A stretch of DNA of 64,000 nucleotides from JAEUTH01 sp039931675. Lineage in GTDB: Bacteria > Bacteroidota > Bacteroidia > AKYH767-A > OLB10. Positions 36,472 through 45,074 of the stretch are shown piece after piece. Below the pieces are notes generated by a model, which was not told the origin of the DNA, searched no databases, and was given only the letters and a program-made list of their open reading frames with translations. How positions within the stretch are numbered: the stretch's first letter is position 1; each line of letters starts with the position of its first letter. Both the position numbers and the translations under genes were made by a program. The stretch lies in the NCBI GenBank assembly GCA_039931675.1, contig JBDTRM010000169.1:11324-75323 (forward strand), given 5' to 3'.

Positions 36472-37293
36472 ATGCTTTTAGTAAATAGTATATCACCCAT
36501 CAGCAAAATCATTCCGACTAACGGAAGCAATCCGGCTTTGGTGCTATGCGAAGACCTCACAGAATATTATTGCAAATACAGCCGCTACACACCTGCAAAT
36601 AAGTTACTCATTGAATTCATTTCATCATCCTTTTTAAAAGTATGGAATGTCCCGACACCTGATTTTGCTTTTGTTGAAATAGCAGCAGAACATGTTCCTG
36701 CCGAAATATTGTCAAACAGAATTTCGCGCAATGATTTTCTGATACCCACATTTGGTTCACAGCACTTAGAACATTCGCATGAAATTGATGAATCAGTTAT
36801 TCTATCATGGAATAATAAACGAGGACAGGTAAATAAAATAATAAATAAAGAAGATTTCTTACGTATAGGATTGTTTGATTTGTGGATGGCAAACGAAGAC
36901 CGGAATCACAATAATTATAATTTAATGATAAGTGCGAAAGAAGAAGGAAGCGTTATTTATGCAATTGACCATGAAAAATGTTTCAATTCAGGTATCCTTG
37001 ACAACGTACATCCCATTCAGATTTTAACTGAAGACGAATCAATTTTAAAAACGGACTTGGTTCCCATATTATTTAACAATGAATTTCACTTAGAAGATGC
37101 CATTCGTGGGATTTTAGAAGGATATAGTAATTCTGTTAATGAATGTAAGCATCAATTACCCGGAATATTGCAGCAAATACCCGAAAGGTGGAACATAAAT
37201 ACAGATGAAATTGCTACCTTGCTTGAGAAAAATATCTTTGCGCCAGAATGGATGGAACTGACAGTGCAGACATTTAAAGAATATTTGAATTAA
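36472..37293 (+). CDS. HipA_2-like kinase
   Basis: A 273-residue protein matching the short HipA-like (HipA_2) kinase family. The catalytic-loop-like segment is MANEDRNHNNYNLM, and the metal-binding segment is AIDHEKCF. Full HipA toxins are about 440 residues and come with HipB; there is no hipB-type DNA-binding gene here. In genomes this short form commonly sits next to a DUF3037 protein, as it does here. It is co-directional, 6 nt after res, and so belongs to the restriction operon or to an accessory module carried with it. Its target is unknown; phosphorylation of a host or phage factor is an inference. Confidence 0.75.
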   Translation: MLLVNSISPISKIIPTNGSNPALVLCEDLTEYYCKYSRYTPANKLLIEFISSSFLKVWNVPTPDFAFVEIAAEHVPAEILSNRISRNDFLIPTFGSQHLEHSHEIDESVILSWNNKRGQVNKIINKEDFLRIGLFDLWMANEDRNHNNYNLMISAKEEGSVIYAIDHEKCFNSGILDNVHPIQILTEDESILKTDLVPILFNNEFHLEDAIRGILEGYSNSVNECKHQLPGILQQIPERWNINTDEIATLLEKNIFAPEWMELTVQTFKEYLN

Positions 37294-37315
37294 ACTTGCG
37301 TTATAAAAGGAAAAA

Positions 37316-38119
37316 ATGAAAAGCACTTATTCTATAGTCTATTTATCTCTTAAGCCAACGGTTCAGGAGCAGATAGCCATTGGCTTGCTTCTGACCAATG
37401 GAGAGAAAGCGCATTTTGAATATTCCCCGCTCAAGCTTAAGTACATTTCAAAACTGATGAATAACGAAACGTATGGTTTTGTAAACAATTATTTATCAGG
37501 CTTGAAATCTGACTTTAAAGGAACAAAATTATCTTCAGTTGATTATTTAAGCTATCTGACTAAGTACAGGAATAACCTGGTTATATTTTCGCAAGCTGTT
37601 GACATAAATATGGAAACTAATGAAGCTAATTTCAAAAAGCTTTTTGTAAAGTTCATTTTTGAAGATGCTCCGTTGAAATCAGTTTTACCTTCAGAAAAAG
37701 TGAACATTAATACTAAGGTTAAAAATATTTTATATCCTAAAATAAAGGATAATGTTAATATAGATAAGACGTTTACTCCTAAGGAAATTCCATCATTGCT
37801 TATTCCAACCGTGAAGGTTAATTTTATCGGGCGTAATGATAACCCTGTTGCCGGTGAGGTAATAGATTTTGAAGGAAGTATAAATTCCTTATCCAATAAG
37901 ATTTCCCACTTTATCAGCCTTATAAAAGCTTTTGAAATTGAAAAAGAAGAAGGCAAATTTTTCGTTATTGGCGATGAACCCAGAAGAGAAAACCCATCGC
38001 ATGAAACATGGCAGCATCTTAAAGAATGGCAATCAGTAGAAATAGTTTCAACAAACGAAATTGAAAAGGTTTCTGATTATATTCATACGCATCATGTTAG
38101 GCCTTTTCAGCAAAATTAA
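37316..38119 (+). CDS. DUF3037-type protein
   Basis: A 267-residue protein with the DUF3037-like opening (STYSIVYLSLKPTVQEQIAI, then GLLLTNGE) and a helical body. DUF3037 is a common partner of short HipA-like kinases, and the gene sits 22 nt after one. No catalytic motif is seen; it could be an antitoxin-like, regulatory or substrate-presenting partner of the kinase. It is the last gene of the operon. The 150 nt after it contain no clear terminator hairpin before the convergent gene at 38271. Confidence 0.65.
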   Translation: MKSTYSIVYLSLKPTVQEQIAIGLLLTNGEKAHFEYSPLKLKYISKLMNNETYGFVNNYLSGLKSDFKGTKLSSVDYLSYLTKYRNNLVIFSQAVDINMETNEANFKKLFVKFIFEDAPLKSVLPSEKVNINTKVKNILYPKIKDNVNIDKTFTPKEIPSLLIPTVKVNFIGRNDNPVAGEVIDFEGSINSLSNKISHFISLIKAFEIEKEEGKFFVIGDEPRRENPSHETWQHLKEWQSVEIVSTNEIEKVSDYIHTHHVRPFQQN

Positions 38120-38270
38120 TTTCAGTTCAGACTGGATTCTTAATTTTATTTAGCAAAATATTCACCCTATCAATTGATCTAACTGGTGGGGTTGAGGAAT
38201 TTTAATTGATTAACGGTTACTAAACCTTATTGAGCTTTAATAGAACATCTTAATCCCGATTCAAAAATAT

Positions 38271-38933
38271 TTATTGAGTTTTTGATTTGCGCAATATTAA
38301 AAACCCTTTCAAATAAAGAGAGAAAACAGCAACTTCAATCAATGCATGTACCCACCAAAGTTTTGTGGCAAGCGTTGTTCCGAATAAAAGAAACAGGAAT
38401 ACAGAACAGAAAAAATAAAAAAATATACCTGCTAAAAACCAAAAATCTGAAGACATTATTTCATCTCCTTTTTCAGCAATATTCAATAAAGCATTTGCCG
38501 CAAAAAATGATATAGCAACTGAAGTAAAGCCGTCATATATGTTATTGAGATTATATTCAGGTTTATTAATTATTATGGTGATTAGCCATAAAACAAAAGA
38601 AAAACAAATCAGAAAAACAGACAGATAACTTTTAATTTTTTTCCGGTTAAACCCGGGAACAAACCATAAATAAAAAATAGTTTCAATCAAAGCATAACCC
38701 GAATACCTTATTGATTGAGTGCTTTGATGAAATTCAAAATCAATAAAAAAAATATTGAGGCTGGTGAAATCAACAAAAAAAGCAAATAATAAAAACCACC
38801 AAAAGGCTTTGTAGATTGTATAAGTTTCTTTTAAAACAAACCTTCCGGCAATAATTGGCACTAACGCATAAAAAATAGTAAAGACTTTAAAATCAAAATC
38901 AACGTGCCTCAGGTATTCAATTGATTCAGTCAT
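38271..38933 (-). CDS. Integral membrane protein, six or seven TM
   Basis: A 220-residue membrane protein with hydrophobic segments FKVFTIFYALVPIIAG, KAFWWFLLFAFFVDFTSL, ALIETIFYLWFV, YLSVFLICFSFVLWLITIII, VAISFFAANALLNI, WFLAGIFFYFFCSVFLFLLF and WWVHALIEVAVFSLYL. No family is recognised beyond its resemblance to unnamed Bacteroidota membrane proteins. Its ATG directly follows the stop of the gene at 38934-39626 (no gap), so the two are translationally coupled and may work together. Confidence 0.65.
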   Translation of the reverse strand: MTESIEYLRHVDFDFKVFTIFYALVPIIAGRFVLKETYTIYKAFWWFLLFAFFVDFTSLNIFFIDFEFHQSTQSIRYSGYALIETIFYLWFVPGFNRKKIKSYLSVFLICFSFVLWLITIIINKPEYNLNNIYDGFTSVAISFFAANALLNIAEKGDEIMSSDFWFLAGIFFYFFCSVFLFLLFGTTLATKLWWVHALIEVAVFSLYLKGFLILRKSKTQ

Positions 38934-39626
38934 CTATGGAAGGGTACGCTCAAGAATTATTTTGTTCTCCCAGGCTATATTAAAGTCAGAATTAATCTGA
39001 AATAAAATAATTCTATAGGGGTTTTTCAGCTCTGTGTCATCATACCCTATTGTACAAAAAATGCCTACACCATTTCCTAATTCATTGTACATTTTTGACA
39101 AATCGTGATCATAGAAATAATCGCTGACGACAAGGTTGGGATTTTGAACAAATTCTTTAAAACGATTAACATCCGGGGCGATTTGATCCCATGTAGTTTG
39201 CTGGGCCTCCACATCATCAAAATAAAATGATTTAAGATTTTCTTTTACAACTTCAGGATCATCGGAACCCGTATAAAGCCATGTATCAGTATAATAAACG
39301 ATATCATCTGGGTTTAACATAACATCTGAAGCATTCGTAGGCTCATTCTCATCATAATCAAGTTTTGCAGCAGCCAAATAAAAAGACTCTCTGCCTCCTT
39401 CATTACTATAACAAAGGAAAAAAGTTGCTCCATTTCCATCGGATAGATCAAGTAATTGCTCTTTGGTGATAATTCCTCCAAAACCCAACCTTCGCGAATA
39501 AGCATCCGAATCATCCCCAAGTTTAAAGTAATTAGCAAGCAAATATCCAGCTACGTTAAAAGATATGTCATGACGGAATCCTCCTCTGCTTAAAATGAAT
39601 TGGAATAGTTTATTTTGTTTGTCCAT
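38934..39626 (-). CDS. Paralogue 2 of the FRHDI/LERTLP family
   Basis: A 230-residue soluble protein of unknown function. It shares blocks with the adjacent upstream gene: GFRHDI..NVA, FGG, FFLC, AAAKL.Y, a D-LSK-Y segment, GYDDTELKNPYRIILF and the identical end NKIILERTLP. The two arose by tandem duplication. This copy lacks the N-terminal TM helix of its sibling, so it should be cytoplasmic. It is coupled to the membrane protein gene downstream. No catalytic motif is recognised; the conserved charged blocks suggest a ligand-binding or enzymatic core. Confidence 0.65.
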   Translation of the reverse strand: MDKQNKLFQFILSRGGFRHDISFNVAGYLLANYFKLGDDSDAYSRRLGFGGIITKEQLLDLSDGNGATFFLCYSNEGGRESFYLAAAKLDYDENEPTNASDVMLNPDDIVYYTDTWLYTGSDDPEVVKENLKSFYFDDVEAQQTTWDQIAPDVNRFKEFVQNPNLVVSDYFYDHDLSKMYNELGNGVGIFCTIGYDDTELKNPYRIILFQINSDFNIAWENKIILERTLP

Positions 39627-39676
39627 TTGTTTGTGATTTTTGAAATTAAGTTTGTAAGTATTTTGGATGTTATATT

Positions 39677-40495
39677 CTACGGCAATGTTCTTTCTAAAAT
39701 TATTTTATTCCAATAATTCAAAGTATTATCATTATTGACTTCAAACATAATTAATCTGAATGGGTTTTTTAATTCAGTTTCATCATAACCAACAAAGACA
39801 TAAATTCCTTTGCATTTATCATTGTACGCTTCGTCATAAAGCTTCGAAAGATCATCTCGATGAAGAAAGTTACTCACGATATTATTTGAAGGGTAAGCTT
39901 TGCTCCCAAAATTATCTACATAGGTTTTTACCTCGCTCCATTTTAATTGCGGCTGCGCAGGTGCTGGTGGGGGCACACTCGGTGGACTTGAATTAATAAA
40001 GCTAATAACAGCACGGTAGTCTAAAGGTTGTGCGTATGTCCACTTTATGCAATTGGAAAAATAAAGTCTATCGTTATCTCTAAGATTAACAGATCCGGAA
40101 TTCTCGCCAACTGAAGGGTTGTATTTTAGCTTTGCAGCAGCAATGTGAAACTCACCATCCTTTAAGCATAAAAAAAAAGTTGAACCAAGCCAATTCCCAG
40201 CTAAGTCCTTGATAGAGGCCATATCAAAAAAGCCTCCAAATCCATATTTTTCAGCAAAGTTAATTTGTACGGTCAAAGGTAAGTCAGCTTGGTAATGAAG
40301 GATATTTTGTTGAATTAAAAATGATGCAACATTTGGAGTAATGTCATGCCGAAAACCGGGTCGCGATTTATTTTCCTTATCATTATTAATTGTCTCAATA
40401 AGGGAATTGACTTTTTCATTTGTGTAATAAAGCCATACAATAAGTCCTGCAAGGCCAAAAATAATAAGAGTTAAAACAATTCGGGTTTTCATCAT
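39677..40495 (-). CDS. Paralogue 1 of the FRHDI/LERTLP family, membrane-anchored
   Basis: A 272-residue protein with an N-terminal TM helix (IVLTLIIFGLAGLIVWLYY) and a soluble domain related to the next gene: GFRHDITPNVASFL, YGFGGFF, STFFLCL, AAAKLKY, a Pro-rich insert (PPSVPPPAPAQPQ), GYDETELKNPFRLIMFEVN and the end NKIILERTLP. It is first in a three-gene minus-strand operon with its paralogue and a polytopic membrane protein. The function is unknown. Confidence 0.65.
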   Translation of the reverse strand: MMKTRIVLTLIIFGLAGLIVWLYYTNEKVNSLIETINNDKENKSRPGFRHDITPNVASFLIQQNILHYQADLPLTVQINFAEKYGFGGFFDMASIKDLAGNWLGSTFFLCLKDGEFHIAAAKLKYNPSVGENSGSVNLRDNDRLYFSNCIKWTYAQPLDYRAVISFINSSPPSVPPPAPAQPQLKWSEVKTYVDNFGSKAYPSNNIVSNFLHRDDLSKLYDEAYNDKCKGIYVFVGYDETELKNPFRLIMFEVNNDNTLNYWNKIILERTLP

Positions 40496-40667
40496 TTAAA
40501 ATTAATATTTGATACTTGTTATTCAGGAGTTTTCAAATGTAGATTTTTTCATTTTAGAAACCAACCCAGGCAAAAAATAATATTCTGATAACAGGAAACA
40601 GGGTCTTACCTTTTATCCGATATTAATGAATCATTACCAAAGATTTTTACTTTAAACATAACATATT

Positions 40668-42066
40668 TCAAGCAGCTAATTTTTGTCCGTCTATAATTTC
40701 TAATTCTGCTGATGCTCTTTGATATGCTTTGATGAATAATGCAAGAGTTTTTTCAATAACATCTTTTGTATAATTAGCCATCATTTGAAATCTGAATATT
40801 GCTTTCCCTCTTGGCACCGCGGGGTATTCTATAAGGTTTGCTATAACACCTGACTGCGTAATGTTCTTAGAAATAAGACGTGCCAGCCGTTCATCTCCTA
40901 TTAATACAGGTATAATCGCTGATGGATTTCCATTGGTTTTAAACCCGGCCTGGTGCATGCACTTCAGTATATGTAATATGTTTTCCATAAGCTTAGCACG
41001 CAGCAATTCACCTTCATGCGAAAAAACTATTTGCATTGCACTGTTTACTATCGCACATTGCACAGGTGAGATGGCATTGCTGAAAGTGTAAGTAGGTCCA
41101 AAAAAAGTAATGCGTTGTCGTATTACCTGGCTGCCGGCTACAAAGCCGCCATTACTTGCAAAGGTTTTACTGAAGGAACCCGTTATAACTAAATTCTCAG
41201 CATTTTCTAATTGCATATTTTCCAGGTTGCCCAAACCATGCGTGCCAAGGCACCCAAAATCATGAGCCACGTCAATAATTAATATGGCATCGTAAGTAAT
41301 TGCTAATTGCTGTATTGCTTTAAGATCAGGTCCATCTGAATTCATACTGTATAAACTTTCAACAACAATAAAAATTCCGTTCTGTGCATTCTTAGCTCTT
41401 AGTGATTTCAATTTGTTTTCAAGGTCCTCAATATTGTTATGCATAAACTTAAACACATTGGTGGTTGCATAATGAGCTGCCACATCAAGGCAGTTGTGTG
41501 AGAGTGAATCCATCACTATACAATCTTCCTTAGTTACTAACCCGGCAATGGCACTAAAGCAAGCCATCCATCCTGAGCTAAAAACCAATGCTTGGTCCTG
41601 TTGCAATATTGTTGCAATTCTCTTTTCAAGTTCATCAGTAATGGATGAGCGCCCAGTTAATATTGCTGCACCCGCTGAATGTATTCCATATTTATCTCTT
41701 TTCAAGTTCATCAGTAATGGATGAGCGCCCAGTTAATATTGCTGCACCCGCTGAATGTATTCCATATTTATCAATTGCATGTTTAGCTGCATCAATTATT
41801 TCCTTGTGATGAGAAAGGCTTAGATAATCTTGCGAACCAAAATTAATCAGTTCCTTTTGATTTAAATCTTCAGTAATTATTGTTTTAATTGCTATGTCAT
41901 TATTAGCGGTATAGGTTCGGGAGAATGGCCACACTTCATTTTGCTGGCGTAACAAGCACCAATCATTAAATTTTGCATAACGGTCATTCAAGTTACTTCC
42001 TTTTACATTTCTAAAGTCAAAGGAGTTTTGCCTAAGTGATTCCACGTTAAAATTATTAGTGTTCAT
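40668..42066 (-). pseudogene. Alpha-oxoamine synthase-like PLP enzyme, frameshifted by a 76-bp duplication
   Basis: The minus strand encodes a class I/II aminotransferase-fold enzyme of the alpha-oxoamine synthase (BioF/KBL/CqsA/SPT) type, which condenses an amino acid with an acyl-CoA. The PLP-lysine block SFSKTFASNGGF is present, as are HNCLDVAAHYA and DVAHDFGCLGTHGLG. The N-terminal piece starts at ATG 42066 (MNTNNFNVESLRQNS) and stops at 41692; the rest reads from 41711 to 40668. Both pieces contain KYGIHSAGAAILTGRSS because 76 bp are duplicated in tandem (41621-41696 and 41697-41772). Removing one copy restores one 440-codon frame. As sequenced the gene should be inactive, unless this is an assembly error or a reversible switch. 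Confidence 0.88.
41621..41772. repeat. Exact 76-bp tandem duplication
   Basis: Positions 41621-41696 and 41697-41772 are the same 76-bp sequence, both opening TCTTTTCAAG and ending ATTTATC. No divergence is seen between copies, so the duplication is very recent or an artefact. Seventy-six is not a multiple of three, which breaks the oxoamine synthase frame. Confidence 0.95.
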
Positions 42067-42254
42067 GATAAATGGTTTTTTATAAAAATTTTAAATGACG
42101 CATCAAACGTACATGCGACTTAAGCCAACAAAAAGTTGAAGTTTAAAAACGGGGGAAATGGGTTTGAAAATGGTATTAAATTTAAGAAAAGCGGTGGTCA
42201 GGTTTTATTGGAATTTCAAATAGAAAATAATGAACTGATTATCCTAACTGCATT

Positions 42255-43004
42255 TTATAATTTCTTTAAGGCACTTAAAAACTCCTCCTTTCTTCTGCGA
42301 CTAACGTCAATCATACTACCATCAACCATCTTAACCTGCCCGCCATCCCCTTTAATATATTCTTTAATATAGCTTAGATTAATCAGGTGGGAGGTATGGA
42401 CTCTAAAAAAGTTATATGAGTTTAAAAGCTCCTCACACTCTTTCATACCCCGTGATACCATTTGTTTGGTTTTATTGGTAAAGTAAAAAGTTGTATAAAC
42501 ATTGTCACTTACACAATGCACTATATCATCTACCTCGGCAAACACAAAACCAGATAGAGTAGGCAAGGCAATTTTTGCTTTTCCTGTCGTGTTGTTATTG
42601 ATGTTATGGAGCAAAGCTTCAATATGTTGTAAGTTTTTTTTCAATAATATTTTCTCTTCAAATTTTTCAAGTGCTATCTTTAAATCATCAGGGCCGAAAG
42701 GTTTTAATAAAAAGTCAACGGCACTCATTTTTAACGCACGCAAAGCATACTCTTCATAAGAAGTGCAAAAAACCACTTCAAAATTTATTTCCTTAAGCTC
42801 ATTAAGTAAATCAAAGCCTGTTTTTGGTGGCATCATCACATCTAAAAAAACCAATTCAGGTTTTACCTTAGGTATGTATTCCAATGCCTCCATTACAGAG
42901 TTGCATCTCCGGCTAACGTTATATTCAGGGAAATTTCTTTCAAGCATGGTTGATAAAATGTCCTGCTGATCAGGTTCATCGTCAACAATAATGGTGGAGT
43001 GCAT
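42255..43004 (-). CDS. LytTR-family response regulator
   Basis: A 249-residue regulator: an N-terminal receiver domain with the acidic pocket IIVDDEPDQQD, phospho-acceptor Asp55 in VFLDVMMPP and the Lys of FLLKPFG, then a LytTR DNA-binding domain (residues ~145-245) with YTTFYFTNKTKQMVSRGMKE and FFRVHTSHLINLSYI. It takes phosphate from the kinase encoded just upstream in the same operon and controls transcription by binding repeated sites. Targets are not identifiable. Confidence 0.92.
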   Translation of the reverse strand: MHSTIIVDDEPDQQDILSTMLERNFPEYNVSRRCNSVMEALEYIPKVKPELVFLDVMMPPKTGFDLLNELKEINFEVVFCTSYEEYALRALKMSAVDFLLKPFGPDDLKIALEKFEEKILLKKNLQHIEALLHNINNNTTGKAKIALPTLSGFVFAEVDDIVHCVSDNVYTTFYFTNKTKQMVSRGMKECEELLNSYNFFRVHTSHLINLSYIKEYIKGDGGQVKMVDGSMIDVSRRRKEEFLSALKKL

Positions 43005-43095
43005 ATACGGGTTTATTGTTTGATGTAAAGTTTTGCTAAATGGGCATTTTGTACGGAGTTAAATACAATAACGGTTGCAAAATACATTTTACTTC

Positions 43096-44778
43096 CTAAT
43101 TAATTTGCTCAAACGGTAATGCAATTTCAACTTTTCGTCCAGAATAATTATTCTTGTCATCATATAACTCTGTTTCTTTAAAACCGGCCTTACTTTCTTT
43201 TTCAAGATTGATAAGATCAATTCTTTCCTGTGTCAATGCTTTTCCCATAGACGTTTTCTTTACGAATTCTTTCAGGTCATCAGTTTCTTTTGAAAGGGTG
43301 CCATTGTCAGTGATTACGTATTTCATGTAGTCACCTTCCACCTCAATTTTTAATTCCAGTAAACCTTGCCCGGTTTTGTTATTTAACCCATGCCAAATAG
43401 CGTTTTCAATAAAGGGCTGTAAGATAAGAGGAGGTATTTGTGTATTGTCAGTGATTACATTTTTAGCAATCGAAATTTTATAATCAAAAATATGTTTCAG
43501 TCTCAGTTGTTCCATTTGAATGTAAAGTTCCAAAGCCTCGAGTTCATCAGTCAATGGCACTTCTTTAAACTTTGAATTTTCCAGTATCGCCCTTATCAAT
43601 TTAGAGAATCGGACTAAATAATCACCTGCTTTTTGGTTGTCATTTTCCTGCATAAACTTATAGATAGAGTTCATGCAATTGAAAATAAAATGAGGGTTCA
43701 TCTGGCTGCGCAGTGCCTTCATTTCCATTTCTGAAATTTGCTGTTTGAGTTCTGCTTCTTTAACGCGGATTTGCGATTCCCTTTTACGCCTGTAAAAAAC
43801 AAAAATGATAAATGAAAAGGCCACTAAGAATGCAACGAAACTAAGGGATGCGATAAATAGAATTCTGTCATTCTCTTTTTGATTAGCCAGCGTTTCATTG
43901 TTGACCGTCAAATCATTTAATGTTTTTTCCTTTTTATTGATCTCAGTTCTCGTTGTTACGTAATTTGCATGAAGAGAAATAATACTGTTTGAGTCATTTT
44001 TAATCAGTGGCCATTTTTCATGTTTGTAAAGTAGAAAATACCTATAAGCATTAATAGAGTCGTTTAATGCAATATAACAATTGGTTATACCTTCATATAA
44101 ATCTTTGCTCGGATAATGGCCAATATTTAAAAAATTGATAATTTTCTCTAGCTCATTATAATACTTTAAAGCAGAAATATAATCTTTCTTGAACACATAG
44201 ATTTCAGCAATTCTGTTGAGTAAGCTTAATAGCTGAAGATTTTTATTGTTTTTCTTATAATAATTATAGCACTCCAGGAAGCAGACTAAGGCACTGTCAT
44301 TTTTAAGTTCAGAAGTTTTAATTTCTCCTATATAATTTAGTGTTATGTAATAATTTGGGTGATTGATTTTTTTAAAACAATTTAAAGCAAGTTTTAAGGT
44401 ATCCGTAATCTCATCAGTTTTATCTCCGCTAATTAAATCATGTGTGCATACGTAAAGATAATAGCTACCAGATAAGAAGCTATTATTAGAATTAATTTTC
44501 ATTCTATTATTTCTGATTTCTTTAAACAAACATCCTTCAATTGAATCTACATAATAATAGGTATAGGCAATTTTTTTAGTGCCAATAAGCTTGGTTTGTT
44601 TACCAATTTTTTGAATGTTTTCCAGAAACATATATGCACTTTCAAATTCATATTTCAATGCTGCTTGCTTAGCAGAGTCGAGCAAAGAATTTATGATCTT
44701 TTCCTCCTCCTTTGTTTGAGCTTTAGATTGAGTATTGAATAGAATGCAAATACCCATTATCAGAATAATAGATTTCAT
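43096..44778 (-). CDS. LytS-type sensor histidine kinase with TPR-like sensor
   Basis: A 560-residue kinase. An N-terminal signal peptide (IILIMGICILFNTQSKAQ) is followed by an extracytoplasmic TPR-like helical region (residues ~30-270), a single TM helix (~306-329), a short coiled coil, and a His_kinase domain with the LytS signature LRSQMNPHFIFNCMNSIYKF; His363 is the likely phosphate site. The ATPase end has PLILQPFIENAIWHGL and a DNG box. TPR-type sensors with this layout are common in Bacteroidota; the ligand is unknown. It is cotranscribed with the LytTR regulator 91 nt downstream. Confidence 0.92.
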   Translation of the reverse strand: MKSIILIMGICILFNTQSKAQTKEEEKIINSLLDSAKQAALKYEFESAYMFLENIQKIGKQTKLIGTKKIAYTYYYVDSIEGCLFKEIRNNRMKINSNNSFLSGSYYLYVCTHDLISGDKTDEITDTLKLALNCFKKINHPNYYITLNYIGEIKTSELKNDSALVCFLECYNYYKKNNKNLQLLSLLNRIAEIYVFKKDYISALKYYNELEKIINFLNIGHYPSKDLYEGITNCYIALNDSINAYRYFLLYKHEKWPLIKNDSNSIISLHANYVTTRTEINKKEKTLNDLTVNNETLANQKENDRILFIASLSFVAFLVAFSFIIFVFYRRKRESQIRVKEAELKQQISEMEMKALRSQMNPHFIFNCMNSIYKFMQENDNQKAGDYLVRFSKLIRAILENSKFKEVPLTDELEALELYIQMEQLRLKHIFDYKISIAKNVITDNTQIPPLILQPFIENAIWHGLNNKTGQGLLELKIEVEGDYMKYVITDNGTLSKETDDLKEFVKKTSMGKALTQERIDLINLEKESKAGFKETELYDDKNNYSGRKVEIALPFEQIN

Positions 44779-45074
44779 AATTTAAGTTTTGGACTGGAGT
44801 TGCTGTAAATAAAAAACAGAAAATTGAATTCACATAATATATTGATGTGAAAGTATGGTTATCTTAAATCTGTTTGATTTGACAATATCTATTCAACCAA
44901 AAAAATTCCTTACAAGACCTTATTCAAATTCAAACCTACCGGATTCCATTTGCCACTTTCCCCGGCACAGCATGCCTATACTTTTACTCGCGTTAAATAA
45001 TTAACAAACAAAAAATATTATTAAAAACAAACAAACAGTGCGGAGTCAGCACTATAATCACTGACAAAAACAAA
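44779..45074. other. Divergent intergenic region with a hairpin before the S74 gene
   Basis: A 296-nt region between the kinase gene and the S74-domain gene. Near its right end AGTGC (45037-45041) pairs with GCACT (45049-45053), and GTCAG (45045-45049) with CTGAC (45061-45065), so alternative foldings exist 10-38 nt before the ATG. The sequence CGGAGTCAGC recalls the first part of the 34-nt leader but lacks its GAAAATCC and AAGAGTAGGC blocks. No -7 box is clear. Confidence 0.4.

Noticed and set aside
15867..38119. Integrative element with recognisable ends
   Set aside because: No integrase, tRNA target or flanking direct repeats were found, so the region is described as an accessory stretch only.
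45036..45065. Divergent copy of the 34-nt leader before the S74 gene
   Set aside because: It shares CGGAGTCAGC only; the most conserved blocks are missing and a simple hairpin explains it.
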